Source of the DNA: Parcubacteria group bacterium | GTDB lineage: Bacteria; Patescibacteriota; JABMPQ01 | Assembly: GCA_013202585.1 (NCBI GenBank) | Contig: JABMPQ010000039.1 | Coordinates: 1-51,410 of the forward strand | Direction of reading: 5' to 3' | Length of the DNA stretch: 51,410 nucleotides | Shown here: positions 25,159 to 34,375 of the stretch, piece after piece | How the letters are laid out: every line of letters begins with the position of its first letter | Position numbering within the stretch: position 1 is the stretch's first letter | Made by a program: the position numbers and the translations under genes | Notes under the pieces: generated by a model | What the model was told of the DNA's origin: nothing | The model's input: the letters and a program-made list of their open reading frames with translations, nothing else | Database searches by the model: none

Positions 25159-26191
25159 AATTATCTTAATTTCATTATTATGCGCCTCATTGCCATTATT
25201 GGGTTTGGGTTGTGGCAACAATGAGCCCAGGGATGCGGGCGTCTATAAATCAACTGATGGTGGGGAAACCTGGGAGCAGAAAGTAAAGATTGATGACAAA
25301 CATGATATTTCCGGTTTAAGCGTAAATGAGGTGGTAATTGATGGCAATGATTCAAATAATGTTATTATCGGCACTAGGGAAAATGGCATCTATCGAAGCT
25401 CTGACGGCGGGGAGACTTGGCAAGAAACATCTTTGCAAGCCGGAGCAATATATGCGCTAGAGTTCAATCCAAATGATAGCTCAGTCATCTATGCTGCCGG
25501 TAGCGTAGATGAAATTGGCCAGATCTACAAAAGCTCAGATGGCGGCAGCAATTGGGAAGAAGTTTATGCAGAGACTAGTGACGACACCATAGTTAATGAT
25601 GTGACAGTTGATTGGTATGATCCTCGCACATTGTATGCTGGTACAAGCTTCGGCGCTTTGCTTAAGAGTAAAGATAGTGGCCGGAGTTGGGTAGCGATCA
25701 GGTGGTTTGAGGAAGATGAGTGGGTAGAAAAAATTGCCGTTAGCTATCAGGATAGTCGACAACTTATAATAGTTTCCAGTGATAGTCTTTACCAAAGCAA
25801 TGATGGTGGTGAGACAGTGACTGATATCGGTGATAGAATAGAACCAATTGGTGAAAAAAGCTACATTCTTGATATTGTTGTTCATCCGCAAGAAGAAAAA
25901 TATGTCTATCTCATTGGTCAAGTTGGGCTTTTGACTTCCCAGGATTGGGGTCAGACTTGGCAGAAAATTAATATTTTATCTAGTCCAAATATGCATACAG
26001 TTACCAATGTTGCTGTTGATCCTAAGGATGCCCAAAAAATATATTTCACCTTTGATTCTAATCTGTATAAAACTTCTGATGGCGGGGAGAATTGGTCAGT
26101 CAAACAGTTTACTACTGGCAAGTTGCGTGGGTTAGTAGTTGATCCGAGTGACACCTCAGTCTTGTATACAACGGTTTTGGCGGGTCAGTAG
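25145..26191 (+). CDS. lipoprotein with Ycf48/BNR-type beta-propeller repeats
   Basis: The N-terminus is a lipoprotein signal: basic MTRHK, a hydrophobic stretch and the lipobox LGLGC with the lipidated Cys at residue 23. The rest is a chain of repeats with the hallmark SSDGGETWQE (also STDGGETWEQ, SSDGGSNWEE, TSDGGENWSV), about 45-60 residues apart, giving a six- or seven-bladed propeller like Ycf48 or sortilin-type proteins. It should sit on the outer face of the membrane; its partner is unknown. The start lies inside the end of holB. Confidence 0.85.
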   Translation: MTRHKIILISLLCASLPLLGLGCGNNEPRDAGVYKSTDGGETWEQKVKIDDKHDISGLSVNEVVIDGNDSNNVIIGTRENGIYRSSDGGETWQETSLQAGAIYALEFNPNDSSVIYAAGSVDEIGQIYKSSDGGSNWEEVYAETSDDTIVNDVTVDWYDPRTLYAGTSFGALLKSKDSGRSWVAIRWFEEDEWVEKIAVSYQDSRQLIIVSSDSLYQSNDGGETVTDIGDRIEPIGEKSYILDIVVHPQEEKYVYLIGQVGLLTSQDWGQTWQKINILSSPNMHTVTNVAVDPKDAQKIYFTFDSNLYKTSDGGENWSVKQFTTGKLRGLVVDPSDTSVLYTTVLAGQ

Positions 26192-26226
26192 TAATTATCT
26201 ACTCACTACAATCTAACTAAAAATAT

Positions 26227-26784
26227 ATGTACCAACAAAAAATTACTGAGTCTAAGCAAGAGATGGAAAAAGCGCTGGATTATTTGAGTAGGGAATTTGG
26301 CAAATTGCGAGTCGGGAAGGCCTCTCCCTCTCTAATTGAAGATCTAGCAGTTGATTGCTATGGCGCCAAAACGCCCCTGAAACAATTGGCGACTATTAAC
26401 GTGACTGACGTGAGGATGTTGACTGTTCAGCCTTATGACAAAGGTTCGCTCAAAGCAGTTGAAAGTGCTATTACTCAATCTGATTTGGGTCTAAGTTGTA
26501 TGGCAGAAAAAGACGTCGTGCGAGTGATATTCCCGGAGCTCAATGAAGAGAGGCGTCAGGAGCTAGCTAAGGTCATTGGTCAGAAAGCAGAAGAAGCTAA
26601 GATCATTGTCCGGAACGCTCGGGAAAAGACCTGGAAAGAAATTAAGGAACTGGAAAATAGCGGTCAAGTTACCGAAGACGACAAGTACAAAGCTCAAGAA
26701 GAACTTGATAAAACAGTGGGCGAGATTAATGATAAAATTGGAGACGCGGAAAAGAAAAAGGAGCAGGAAGTGATGACAGTGTAA
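26227..26784 (+). CDS. frr: ribosome recycling factor
   Basis: RRF splits the post-termination ribosome together with EF-G. The sequence has the two-domain RRF layout: long-helix segments at both ends and the central hinge/beta domain (CYGAKTPLKQLATINVTDVR). The C-terminal helix has IVRNAREKTWKEIK. Length (185 aa) is normal. It lies 20 bases ahead of rseP, a common neighbour. Confidence 0.96.
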   Translation: MYQQKITESKQEMEKALDYLSREFGKLRVGKASPSLIEDLAVDCYGAKTPLKQLATINVTDVRMLTVQPYDKGSLKAVESAITQSDLGLSCMAEKDVVRVIFPELNEERRQELAKVIGQKAEEAKIIVRNAREKTWKEIKELENSGQVTEDDKYKAQEELDKTVGEINDKIGDAEKKKEQEVMTV

Positions 26785-26804
26785 AATAACCCCTTACTCA
26801 TCCT

Positions 26805-27974
26805 ATGCTGACAACAATAATTCTATTTATTCTAATACTCGGCTTGCTCATATTCGTCCATGAGGTAGGTCATTTTGTTGTGGCGCGGAGGATGGGCGTT
26901 AAAGTAGAAGAGTTCGGCATGGGTTTCCCGCCCCGGATTGCCGGAATTTATCGTGATCGTCACGGTAAGTGGAAGAAAGTTATCGGTAATAAAGAGCCAG
27001 AAGACCCTAATATCCCGACAGTTTATTCGCTCAACTGGTTGCCAATTGGTGGTTTTTGCAAAATCAAAGGCGAAGATGGTAATGGTTCAAAAGATAAAGA
27101 TAGTTTCGCCAATAAGAAAATCTGGCAGCGAAGTCTGATTCTGATAGCCGGTGTAACGATGAATATTTTACTAGCAATGGTTTTATTGATTGCTGGTTTT
27201 AAGATGGGTTTGCCAGTAGCTATCGACGAGAGTGTGTCTGATAGTCAAGTGCGGGACCGAAAGATTCAAGTAATGGCTATTAGTGATAATTCTCCAGCCG
27301 CGCTGGCTGGTGTTCAGGTCGGTGACCAAGTTTTGTCGGTAGACGGTCAGGCAGTGGATGATGTCGGTCAAGTACAAGAATTAACCAAAGCTAGCCAGGA
27401 TCAAGAGATTACCGTGGGAATTAAAAGAGAAGAACAGGAGCAGAAATTGTCTTTGACGCCACGTAGCTCGTTTCCTGAGAACGATGGACCAGTTGGGGTT
27501 TCTTTGGTGGAGACGGGCATTGTTTCCTATCCCTGGCACCAAGCGATAATAAAGGGCGTAGTTGGCACTTTTGCCCTATTGGTGGCCATTGTGTTGGCTT
27601 TATTTAATATTATCAAAAATCTTTTGGTTGGTGCTGGAGTGACGGAAGAAATAAGTGGACCAGTTGGTATTGCTGTTATGACCGGCCAAATGGCTCGGAT
27701 GGGCTATGTTTATATCCTGCAATTTATTGCTATCCTGAGTGTAAATTTGGCGATAATTAATTTATTTCCTATTCCGGCGTTGGATGGGGGGCGATTGATA
27801 TTCCTAGCAGTGGAAAAAATTCGGGGCAAAAAAATAGGACGTAGGCTAGAGAACACTATCCACATGATTGGTTTTATTCTGTTATTACTTCTGATGTTAG
27901 CGATTACTTTTCGAGATGTGTTTAAATTTAGAGATATTTTTATTGGCCTTGGACAGAAAATAATCGGACAATAA
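26805..27974 (+). CDS. rseP: site-2 (RIP) zinc metalloprotease RseP
   Basis: An intramembrane protease that cleaves single-span membrane substrates such as anti-sigma factors or signal-peptide remnants. The zinc motif HEVGH is in the first membrane segment (H19, E20, H23). A PDZ domain lies near residues 150-215 (ISDNSPAALAGVQVGDQV). The third zinc ligand lies in the second motif NLFPIPALDGGR near the C-terminus. Length is 389 aa. No Shine-Dalgarno sequence is visible. A 123-bp palindrome follows directly. Confidence 0.94.
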   Translation: MLTTIILFILILGLLIFVHEVGHFVVARRMGVKVEEFGMGFPPRIAGIYRDRHGKWKKVIGNKEPEDPNIPTVYSLNWLPIGGFCKIKGEDGNGSKDKDSFANKKIWQRSLILIAGVTMNILLAMVLLIAGFKMGLPVAIDESVSDSQVRDRKIQVMAISDNSPAALAGVQVGDQVLSVDGQAVDDVGQVQELTKASQDQEITVGIKREEQEQKLSLTPRSSFPENDGPVGVSLVETGIVSYPWHQAIIKGVVGTFALLVAIVLALFNIIKNLLVGAGVTEEISGPVGIAVMTGQMARMGYVYILQFIAILSVNLAIINLFPIPALDGGRLIFLAVEKIRGKKIGRRLENTIHMIGFILLLLLMLAITFRDVFKFRDIFIGLGQKIIGQ

Positions 27975-28097
27975 TAGGATTTACGTGTTTGACGCATTTC
28001 TTCGTTGGAAGCTGCGGTGCTCGTTCGACGTATGCCTGATACGTCTCACTTCACTCCTCGCTTCCGCCTCGAACTGCATCCAAACACGTAAATCCTA
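27975..28097. repeat. 123-bp near-palindromic element between rseP and proS
   Basis: The outer arms TAGGATTTACGTGTTTGA (27975-27992) and TCCAAACACGTAAATCCTA (28079-28097) are inverted repeats, with further matches inwards (CGCA/TGCA). The exact centre is a perfect 7-bp hairpin, GACGTAT/ATACGTC (28027-28033 and 28039-28045). It has no coding frame. It could be a MITE-like element or a strong cruciform/terminator structure; there is no clear T tract. Confidence 0.85.
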
Positions 28098-28111
28098 AAT
28101 AAAATAAACGA

Positions 28112-29350
28112 ATGTATCAGTCTACTTTATTTAGCAAAACCAAAAAAGAAACTCCCCCAGATGAGGTTAGTCTGAACGCTCAACTATTATTGCAGGCTGG
28201 TTACGTTGATAAATTAGTAGCTGGCGTCTATAGCTATTTACCCTTGGGCTTAAAAGTACTCAATAATATCCAGGAGATTGTGCGAGCAGAGATGAACAAG
28301 ATTGGTGGTCAAGAGATATTAATGCCAGCTCTTTCTCCCAAAGCTAATTGGCAAAAGACTGGTCGTTGGGAAGGGTTTGATGTTTTATTTAAATTAAAAG
28401 GTTCGGGTGATAAAGAATATGCCCTGGGAGCTAGTCATGAGGAGGTGGTCACCCCGTTAGTAGATAAATACGTTAATTCTTATCGGGACTTACCAGTATC
28501 TTTGTACCAGATACAAACTAAGTTTCGTGATGAACCTCGTCCCAAATCAGGCTTGTTGCGCGGGCGGGAATTCAGCATGAAGGATTTGTACAGCTTCCAT
28601 CGTGATCAAGCCGATTTAGACAAATATTATGAGAAATTTATTGCCGCTTATAAGAATATTTTTAGTCGTTGTGGTTTAGATGCCAAGTTGGTGAAATCTG
28701 GCGGTGGTACTTTTTCTAAGTTTTCCGATGAATTCCAGGTTTTTACTCCTCACGGCGAAGACATTGTTTTCTCTTGCTCCAAGTGTGATTTACATCAAAA
28801 CAAAGAAATTTTTGCCGGTGATAAATGTCCCAATTGCCAAGGTAAACTAGAAGAAAATAAGGCAATTGAGGTCGGTAATATCTTTAAGTTGGGTAGTAAA
28901 TATGCCAAGGACTTTGGTCTCACTTATACAGATGAGAAAGGCCAAGAACAGGATGTAGTTATGGGTTGCTATGGTATCGGAATATCTAGATTAATGGGGG
29001 CGATTGTCGAGGTGCACCATGATGAAGCGGGGATTATCTGGCCAGCTAGCATCACGCCTTTTAAGGTGCACTTGATCCCAATCGGAGCTGATAAAAATGA
29101 TGAAGTAAAATCAGAAACTGACAAGCTGTATAAGGCTTTACAGGCAAAGAATATTGGAGTACTATATGATGACCGCTTAGATATGGGAGTAGGTCAGAAA
29201 TTAGCTGATGCAGATCTCTTAGGGATGCCAGTACGCTTAATTATAAGCGCAAAAACACTGGAAAATGGCGGTTGCGAGGTGAAAAGGCGAGATAGTGATA
29301 AAGTTGAAATTATGCCGTTTGATAAATTGGTAGAGCATTTAGAAAAATAA
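28112..29350 (+). CDS. proS: prolyl-tRNA synthetase, short form
   Basis: A class II synthetase with motif 2 (TKFRDEPRPKSGLLRGREFSMKD split across residues 135-157) and motif 3 (MGCYGIGISRLMGAI). The usual bacterial editing insertion of about 180 residues between them is absent; only a small four-cysteine zinc-like module remains (CSKC near 222-225 and CPNC near 238-241). The anticodon-binding domain closes the protein. Length is 412 aa against about 570 for full bacterial ProRS. Editing of Ala-tRNA-Pro, if it occurs, must be done by another protein. Confidence 0.95.
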   Translation: MYQSTLFSKTKKETPPDEVSLNAQLLLQAGYVDKLVAGVYSYLPLGLKVLNNIQEIVRAEMNKIGGQEILMPALSPKANWQKTGRWEGFDVLFKLKGSGDKEYALGASHEEVVTPLVDKYVNSYRDLPVSLYQIQTKFRDEPRPKSGLLRGREFSMKDLYSFHRDQADLDKYYEKFIAAYKNIFSRCGLDAKLVKSGGGTFSKFSDEFQVFTPHGEDIVFSCSKCDLHQNKEIFAGDKCPNCQGKLEENKAIEVGNIFKLGSKYAKDFGLTYTDEKGQEQDVVMGCYGIGISRLMGAIVEVHHDEAGIIWPASITPFKVHLIPIGADKNDEVKSETDKLYKALQAKNIGVLYDDRLDMGVGQKLADADLLGMPVRLIISAKTLENGGCEVKRRDSDKVEIMPFDKLVEHLEK

Positions 29351-29367
29351 TAAGCCAACTCTGTCTC

Positions 29368-30429
29368 ATGCCCATAATCAGTGACATCTTAGGTAAATTC
29401 TCCAAAGACATCGGTATCGATCTTGGTACCGCTAATACTTTGGTTTACGTAAAAAACGAAGGCATTGTCATTAACGAACCGTCAGTAGTAGCAATTAATA
29501 AACGTACCGGTCAGATATTAGCTATTGGCACTGAAGCTCGTAAAATGGTTGGGAAGACCCCAGCTCATATTGTTGCTAGTCGTCCGTTGGTAGATGGAGT
29601 GGTATCCGATTTTGAAATCACTGAGCAAATGCTCAAATATTTTGTGGAAAAGGTGCACAAAGGCAGTTTTTCTCTCTTGCCCCGTCCTCGAGTAGTAATT
29701 GGTATCCCTTCCGGAGTAACTGAGGTGGAGAAAAAAGCGGTAGAAGACGCCGCCAAGAGTGCTGGTGCTCGTCAGACATTTCTAGTAGAAGAGCCGATGG
29801 CGGCTGCTATTGGAGCTCGGTTACCAGTCCAGGATGCGGCCGGTAGTATGATTGTTGATATTGGCGGAGGCACTACCGAAATCGCAATACTATCTCTCGG
29901 AGGAGTGGTGGTGGCTAAGTCGTTGCGAGTGGCAGGGGACGAGATGAACGAAAATATCATTCAATTTGCTCGCGATGAGCTTAATTTATTACTAGGAGAG
30001 CGGACAGCCGAAGAAATTAAAATAGCAGTGGGCTCAGCTAGTCCTCTAAGAAAACCGTTGCAGACTGTTATGCGTGGTCGAGATTTGGTTACTGGCTTAC
30101 CTAAAGAAGTTAAGGTCTTGGATGAGGATGTTAGAAAAGCAATCGCTCGCTCGGTCCATACCATTGTTGATAATATTAAAATGGTAATTGAAGAAACTCC
30201 GCCGGAGTTGGTGGCTGATATTATGTGTAAAGGGATTGTCTTAGCTGGGGGCGGGGTATTACTGAGAGGTTTAGACAAGCTAATTACCGAACAAACGAAA
30301 ATTCCTGTTTTTCTGGCCGATGATCCTCTAACCTGTGTAGTGCGTGGTACAGGCATAATTCTGGAAGATATCGATAGCTTAAAAGAAGTCCTAGTTTCCC
30401 CCGAAGACGGTATGATAATAAAGAAATAA
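29368..30429 (+). CDS. mreB: rod-shape actin homologue MreB, operon copy
   Basis: The 353-aa MreB with all nucleotide motifs (IGIDLGTANTLVYV, VDIGGGTTEIAILS, VLAGGGVLLRGLD). It heads the mreB-mreC-mreD-mrdA cluster, the conserved elongasome operon, so this is the canonical rod-shape copy. A second, divergent MreB lies 7 kb upstream. The N-terminal MPIISDILGKFSKD forms a short amphipathic lead that could bind membrane. Confidence 0.96.
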   Translation: MPIISDILGKFSKDIGIDLGTANTLVYVKNEGIVINEPSVVAINKRTGQILAIGTEARKMVGKTPAHIVASRPLVDGVVSDFEITEQMLKYFVEKVHKGSFSLLPRPRVVIGIPSGVTEVEKKAVEDAAKSAGARQTFLVEEPMAAAIGARLPVQDAAGSMIVDIGGGTTEIAILSLGGVVVAKSLRVAGDEMNENIIQFARDELNLLLGERTAEEIKIAVGSASPLRKPLQTVMRGRDLVTGLPKEVKVLDEDVRKAIARSVHTIVDNIKMVIEETPPELVADIMCKGIVLAGGGVLLRGLDKLITEQTKIPVFLADDPLTCVVRGTGIILEDIDSLKEVLVSPEDGMIIKK

Positions 30430-30442
30430 AGGGGCTAATAGT

Positions 30443-31249
30443 ATGAAGTTTAAAAGTTTTCCTGGTTCCCTGTTTCTACTTGTCAGTACGGTTCTGGTCG
30501 TTCTATTCTTTATCTTGAATAGCACTAATCTCCTGCGGCCACTTACTAATGTTTTAAAGGCTGGTCTTTCTCCGATCCAGTCTTATTTTTATGATGTGGG
30601 AGAAAAAATTTCTACCTATTCTCGTTTGGTGGTTTCTATCCGCCAACTAGAGCAGCAAAATAAGGCTCTAGAGGAAAAAGTGAGGAGTCTTTATGTCAGT
30701 AAAAGTCAAGTAAAGGCTTTGACGAGTGAAAATAAAATGCTGCGTGAGGAATTGGGATTTGTCGGCGAACGAGAAGAAGAGATGGTTCCCTCTTTTGTGA
30801 TTAGTCGGGATCCAAATAATCTGTTTTTCTCTCTAGGAGTTGACCGGGGGAAAGAAGACAGTGTTGATAAAAGTATGCCAGTAGTTTTATCTGATGGTGT
30901 GTTGATAGGTCAAATCCTTGAAGCGGAAGCAAAAACAGCTAGCATTCTGCCAGTGGTTGATTCGCGCAGTAAGATTAACGCTGAGGTGGTTAATTCTGGT
31001 GCTACTGGCATAGTTACTGGTGAGCATAACCTAGCTTTAGTGATGGATATGATTCCGCAAAATAAAGAAGTAAAAGTAGGTGATTTAGTGGTAACTTCTG
31101 GTATTGGCCAGTTATTTCCGCGCGGGTTGCTATTGGGAGAAGTAGAAGAAATCAGTACTAGCAATAATGCCCTCTTTCAGAAAGCCAAAGTTAAACCGAT
31201 GTTCAATTTTCAGGATTTGCGCTTAGTATATGTAATTACAAACTGGTGA
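30443..31249 (+). CDS. mreC: rod-shape determining protein MreC
   Basis: A bitopic membrane protein: one N-terminal span (about residues 9-28), a coiled coil near 70-105 (QLEQQNKALEEKVRSLYV), and the beta-barrel core with the conserved GVLIGQILEAEAKTASILP and DLVVTSGIGQLFPRGLL segments. Length (268 aa) is normal. MreC links MreB to PBP2. A weak GGGG upstream is its only possible Shine-Dalgarno sequence. Its stop overlaps the mreD start (GTGA). Confidence 0.95.
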   Translation: MKFKSFPGSLFLLVSTVLVVLFFILNSTNLLRPLTNVLKAGLSPIQSYFYDVGEKISTYSRLVVSIRQLEQQNKALEEKVRSLYVSKSQVKALTSENKMLREELGFVGEREEEMVPSFVISRDPNNLFFSLGVDRGKEDSVDKSMPVVLSDGVLIGQILEAEAKTASILPVVDSRSKINAEVVNSGATGIVTGEHNLALVMDMIPQNKEVKVGDLVVTSGIGQLFPRGLLLGEVEEISTSNNALFQKAKVKPMFNFQDLRLVYVITNW

Positions 31250-31779
31250 AAAGGCTTATATCACTAATAGGGATTTTTCTAGTTGTAATTATCCAAACAT
31301 CTCTCCTCCCTCATTTCTCTGCCCGCGGCTTTCTGCCTAGCATCATATTAGTAGTTGTGTTTTGCTGGAGTCTACTTGGTGATTATCAGGAGGCAGTTTT
31401 TTGGGCAATTGGCGGCGGCGCGTTGTTAGATATTTTTTCCTCAGCTAATTTTAGTGTTTTCATGATTTCTCTACTGCTGGTTGTTCTTATGCTGTATTTA
31501 ATATCAAATACGGTGGTCAGTTTTGATAAATACTACATGCGAGCCTGGTTATGTGGTCTCACTTCTTTAATTTATTGTTTACTGGTCGTTTTACTACCGT
31601 GGTTACTTTATATCATTTTCTCCCCTCAGGCTAAAATTGATCTCTCGGCCCATGTTTTTTTGACTATGTTAATCAGTGTGATAGTTAATATAGCGGCAAT
31701 GTTGATCATTTTCCCCCTCCTAGCTAAATACCAAAAAGTTATTAACGGATTTATGGCTAGCGTTAAAAATAGATTATGA
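31246..31779 (+). CDS. mreD: rod-shape determining protein MreD
   Basis: The 177-aa protein is almost entirely hydrophobic, with about five membrane spans, a typical MreD. It starts at GTG overlapping the mreC stop by four bases and ends overlapping the mrdA start (ATGA), so it is translationally coupled on both sides. Family assignment rests on size, topology and position. Confidence 0.88.
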   Translation: MKRLISLIGIFLVVIIQTSLLPHFSARGFLPSIILVVVFCWSLLGDYQEAVFWAIGGGALLDIFSSANFSVFMISLLLVVLMLYLISNTVVSFDKYYMRAWLCGLTSLIYCLLVVLLPWLLYIIFSPQAKIDLSAHVFLTMLISVIVNIAAMLIIFPLLAKYQKVINGFMASVKNRL

Positions 31780-33728
31780 AAAAAAAGGATCCTTTTAACG
31801 TCGATTATTTGGAAGACAAGGCGGTGGAACAGAATAGTGGTGAAGTGATGGAAAATTGGGACGAAGCTTTATTGACTGGTCGCCAGGACACTAAAGAGGT
31901 TAGAACTGTTAATCCCTTGTTTGATTATGGCAAGATCAAAATATTCTCGGCTCTGATTTTAGCTGTATTTTTACTACTTCTGGGACGATTAACTCAGCTA
32001 CAAGTATTAGCCGGTGACGAATTCAAGCAAGCAGCTGCCGAGAACAGGTTTAGAATAAATATTAAAAAGACGGTCCGAGGCATAATATATGATGCCAACC
32101 GGAATATATTAGTGCGCAATATACCCAGCTTTGATTTAGTTGTTATCCCGGCCGATTTACCTAAAGAAGAAGAGGAAAGAAACAGGATCTTGGATCAAGT
32201 TCAGTCTCAATCCGGAATCCCAGCTACCGAGTTTGCCGCCGTCTTAGAAAATGTTAATTTTACTTCTTACAATCCAGTATTAATCAAGCGCAATCTGGAG
32301 AGAGAAAAAAGCTTATATCTCCAACCCCGGTTGCAGGGTTGGCCCGGAGTCGATATTGAAATCAATGCCAGACGTCATTATGAAGATGCCTTAGCCTTTT
32401 CTCACACCTTGGGGTACGTAGGGAAGATAACGGAAGCAGAATTCGACGAGCTACAAACAGATGATTATCAATCCACTGACTGGCTGGGGAAAAGCGGACT
32501 GGAGAATTACTATGAACAAGAATTGCGTGGTCAGCATGGCAAAGAGCAAGTGGAAGTAGATTCCCGCGGGAAAGTCAAAGAAGTGGTGGCTGTCAATGAG
32601 CCGGTAGCGGGTAGTGATCTTATTTTGACAATTGATAAAGAGACGCAAATTAAGGTCAATGAAATAGTGACTGATAGTCTGGAAGAAATCGGAGCCAAAA
32701 GAGCAGCGGTGGTTATGTTAGAGCCTCATAGTGGTAAAATACTTTCTTTGACGAGTATGCCTACTTATGATAACAATGTTTTCACGGGGGGCATTTTGTC
32801 GGAGGATTATGACCGTTTGATCAATGATGAGAATAAACCCCTTTTTAATCGGGTGGTTAATGGTACATATCCCCCTGGTTCTACTATTAAGCCGGTAGTA
32901 GCCACCGCTGCTCTCGAAGAAGGAATTGTTAATGAGCATACCGTTATTGAAGACACTGGATCAATTAGTGTGCCCAATAAGTATAATCCCGATGTTGTTT
33001 ATAATTTTGTTGGCTGGGATTTGTCCGGTTTGGGACCGATGAATGTATATAGCGCAGTTGCTAAATCGTCCGATATTTATTTCTACGTGGTAGGTGGTGG
33101 TTATGAAAGTCGAGAGGGGTTAGGAGCGGAAAAATTAGAAAAATATTATCAGAAATTTGGTCTAGGAAGCAAGACAGGTATTGATTTGCCTGGTGAAAAG
33201 CTAGGCTTAATTCCTACACCCGAGTGGAAGGAAAAAGAAAAGAGAGAAGAGTGGTATTTAGGGGATACGTATCATATGTCTATTGGACAGGGAGATGTTT
33301 TGACTACCCCACTGCAAGTAGCTAGTTGGACGGCTACTGTTGCCAATGGCGGCACAGTCTATCAGCCATTTTTAATCCAGAAAATTATTGATAGTGACAG
33401 TGGCAATATTAAGGAAAACTTTCCTCAGTCTATCAAAGACAGTGTAGCTAGCCGCAACAATATCAAAATAGTGCAGCGGGCGATGCGGGAAACGGTTTTG
33501 ACGGGATCGGGTAAGTCTTTAAACTATTTACCTGTCTCCTCAGCGGGTAAAACTGGTACAGCCCAACATTCCGGTAGCGGTGACTATCATGCCTGGTATA
33601 CCGCCTTTGCCCCCTATGAAGACCCAGAAGTAGTAGTGACAGTTTTAGTGGAAGAAGGAGGAGGGGGAGATGAAGTGGCGGTGCCGATCGCCGGCAAAAT
33701 ATTAGAAGCGTATTTTAGTAGTAAATAG
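31776..33728 (+). CDS. mrdA: penicillin-binding protein 2 (elongasome transpeptidase)
   Basis: A class B PBP. After a cytosolic N-terminus comes one membrane span (about residues 53-73), a dimerisation/pedestal domain, and the transpeptidase domain with active-site STIK in YPPGSTIKPV (about 366-375), the KSSD motif in VAKSSDIYFYV and the KTG triad in AGKTGTAQHSG (about 590). Length (650 aa) is normal. It cross-links lateral wall peptidoglycan and is coupled to mreD. No rodA follows in this window. Confidence 0.95.
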   Translation: MKKKDPFNVDYLEDKAVEQNSGEVMENWDEALLTGRQDTKEVRTVNPLFDYGKIKIFSALILAVFLLLLGRLTQLQVLAGDEFKQAAAENRFRINIKKTVRGIIYDANRNILVRNIPSFDLVVIPADLPKEEEERNRILDQVQSQSGIPATEFAAVLENVNFTSYNPVLIKRNLEREKSLYLQPRLQGWPGVDIEINARRHYEDALAFSHTLGYVGKITEAEFDELQTDDYQSTDWLGKSGLENYYEQELRGQHGKEQVEVDSRGKVKEVVAVNEPVAGSDLILTIDKETQIKVNEIVTDSLEEIGAKRAAVVMLEPHSGKILSLTSMPTYDNNVFTGGILSEDYDRLINDENKPLFNRVVNGTYPPGSTIKPVVATAALEEGIVNEHTVIEDTGSISVPNKYNPDVVYNFVGWDLSGLGPMNVYSAVAKSSDIYFYVVGGGYESREGLGAEKLEKYYQKFGLGSKTGIDLPGEKLGLIPTPEWKEKEKREEWYLGDTYHMSIGQGDVLTTPLQVASWTATVANGGTVYQPFLIQKIIDSDSGNIKENFPQSIKDSVASRNNIKIVQRAMRETVLTGSGKSLNYLPVSSAGKTGTAQHSGSGDYHAWYTAFAPYEDPEVVVTVLVEEGGGGDEVAVPIAGKILEAYFSSK

Positions 33729-33770
33729 TTATTTAGTTGTCAGTAACCATTCCATTGTGGATAACTGTTG

Positions 33771-33798
33771 TTGACATAACAGCATGGGGAGCTAGAAT
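33771..33798 (+). promoter_or_regulatory. greA promoter with a small palindrome over the -35 box
   Basis: TTGACA (33771-33776), 16 bases, TAGAAT (33793-33798). CTGTT (33765-33769) and AACAG form a small inverted repeat flanking the -35 box. Confidence 0.6.
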
Positions 33799-33876
33799 CG
33801 GAGGGGTACGCAGCTACAATCCTTGTGTTTTATTAAGAGGCTGGACTTGTTCCAGTTTTGGTTTAAAGAGAATAAA

Positions 33877-34338
33877 ATGATAAAAAAGAACTATATAACA
33901 AAAAGTGGTCTAGTAGAATTGAAAGCAGAGCTAGAACAGCTACAAAAAGTTGAACGTAAGGAGGTTGCTAACCGTATTCGTAAAGCCGTAGAAGAAGGTG
34001 ATATTTCGGAGAGCGGTGAATATTCGGAGGCCAAGGAGCGACAAGCTTTTGTGGAAGGGAAAATAATAGAATTGACGGGAAGAATTAAAAATGCCGTAGT
34101 TATTAAGAAAAGCGGTCGGGGAAATAAGGTAAAAATCGGGTCGGTGGTGGTAGTAAAAAGTAATGGCCAGGAAACGAAATACAAAATAGTGGGCTCAGAA
34201 GAGGCTGATCCAGTAGCAGGTAAGGTTTCTAATGAATCGCCGATTGGGCAAGCATTTTTAGACAAAGAGGTAGGAGAAAAAGTGAAAGTAGAAACTCCGG
34301 TTGGCCCCAAAAGCTATAAAATCACGGCTATTGAGTAA
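33877..34338 (+). CDS. greA: transcription elongation factor GreA
   Basis: GreA rescues backtracked RNA polymerase by stimulating transcript cleavage. The N-terminal coiled coil carries the acidic tip (RIRKAVEEGDISESGEYSEA), and the FKBP-like C-terminal domain ends PVGPKSYKITAIE. From the ATG at 33877 the product is 153 aa, the family's normal size. The frame stays open 18 codons upstream to 33823, but that stretch is not GreA-like and overlaps the leader, so I chose 33877. Confidence 0.95.
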   Translation: MIKKNYITKSGLVELKAELEQLQKVERKEVANRIRKAVEEGDISESGEYSEAKERQAFVEGKIIELTGRIKNAVVIKKSGRGNKVKIGSVVVVKSNGQETKYKIVGSEEADPVAGKVSNESPIGQAFLDKEVGEKVKVETPVGPKSYKITAIE

Positions 34339-34375
34339 ATAGCTTTAAATAAGTACAGTTTTTGCTATAATTTAA

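Noticed and set aside
33756-33764. Perfect DnaA box (TTATCCACA on the minus strand) before greA
   Set aside because: A single 9-base match is expected about once in three such windows by chance; there is no cluster and no dnaA/dnaN context.
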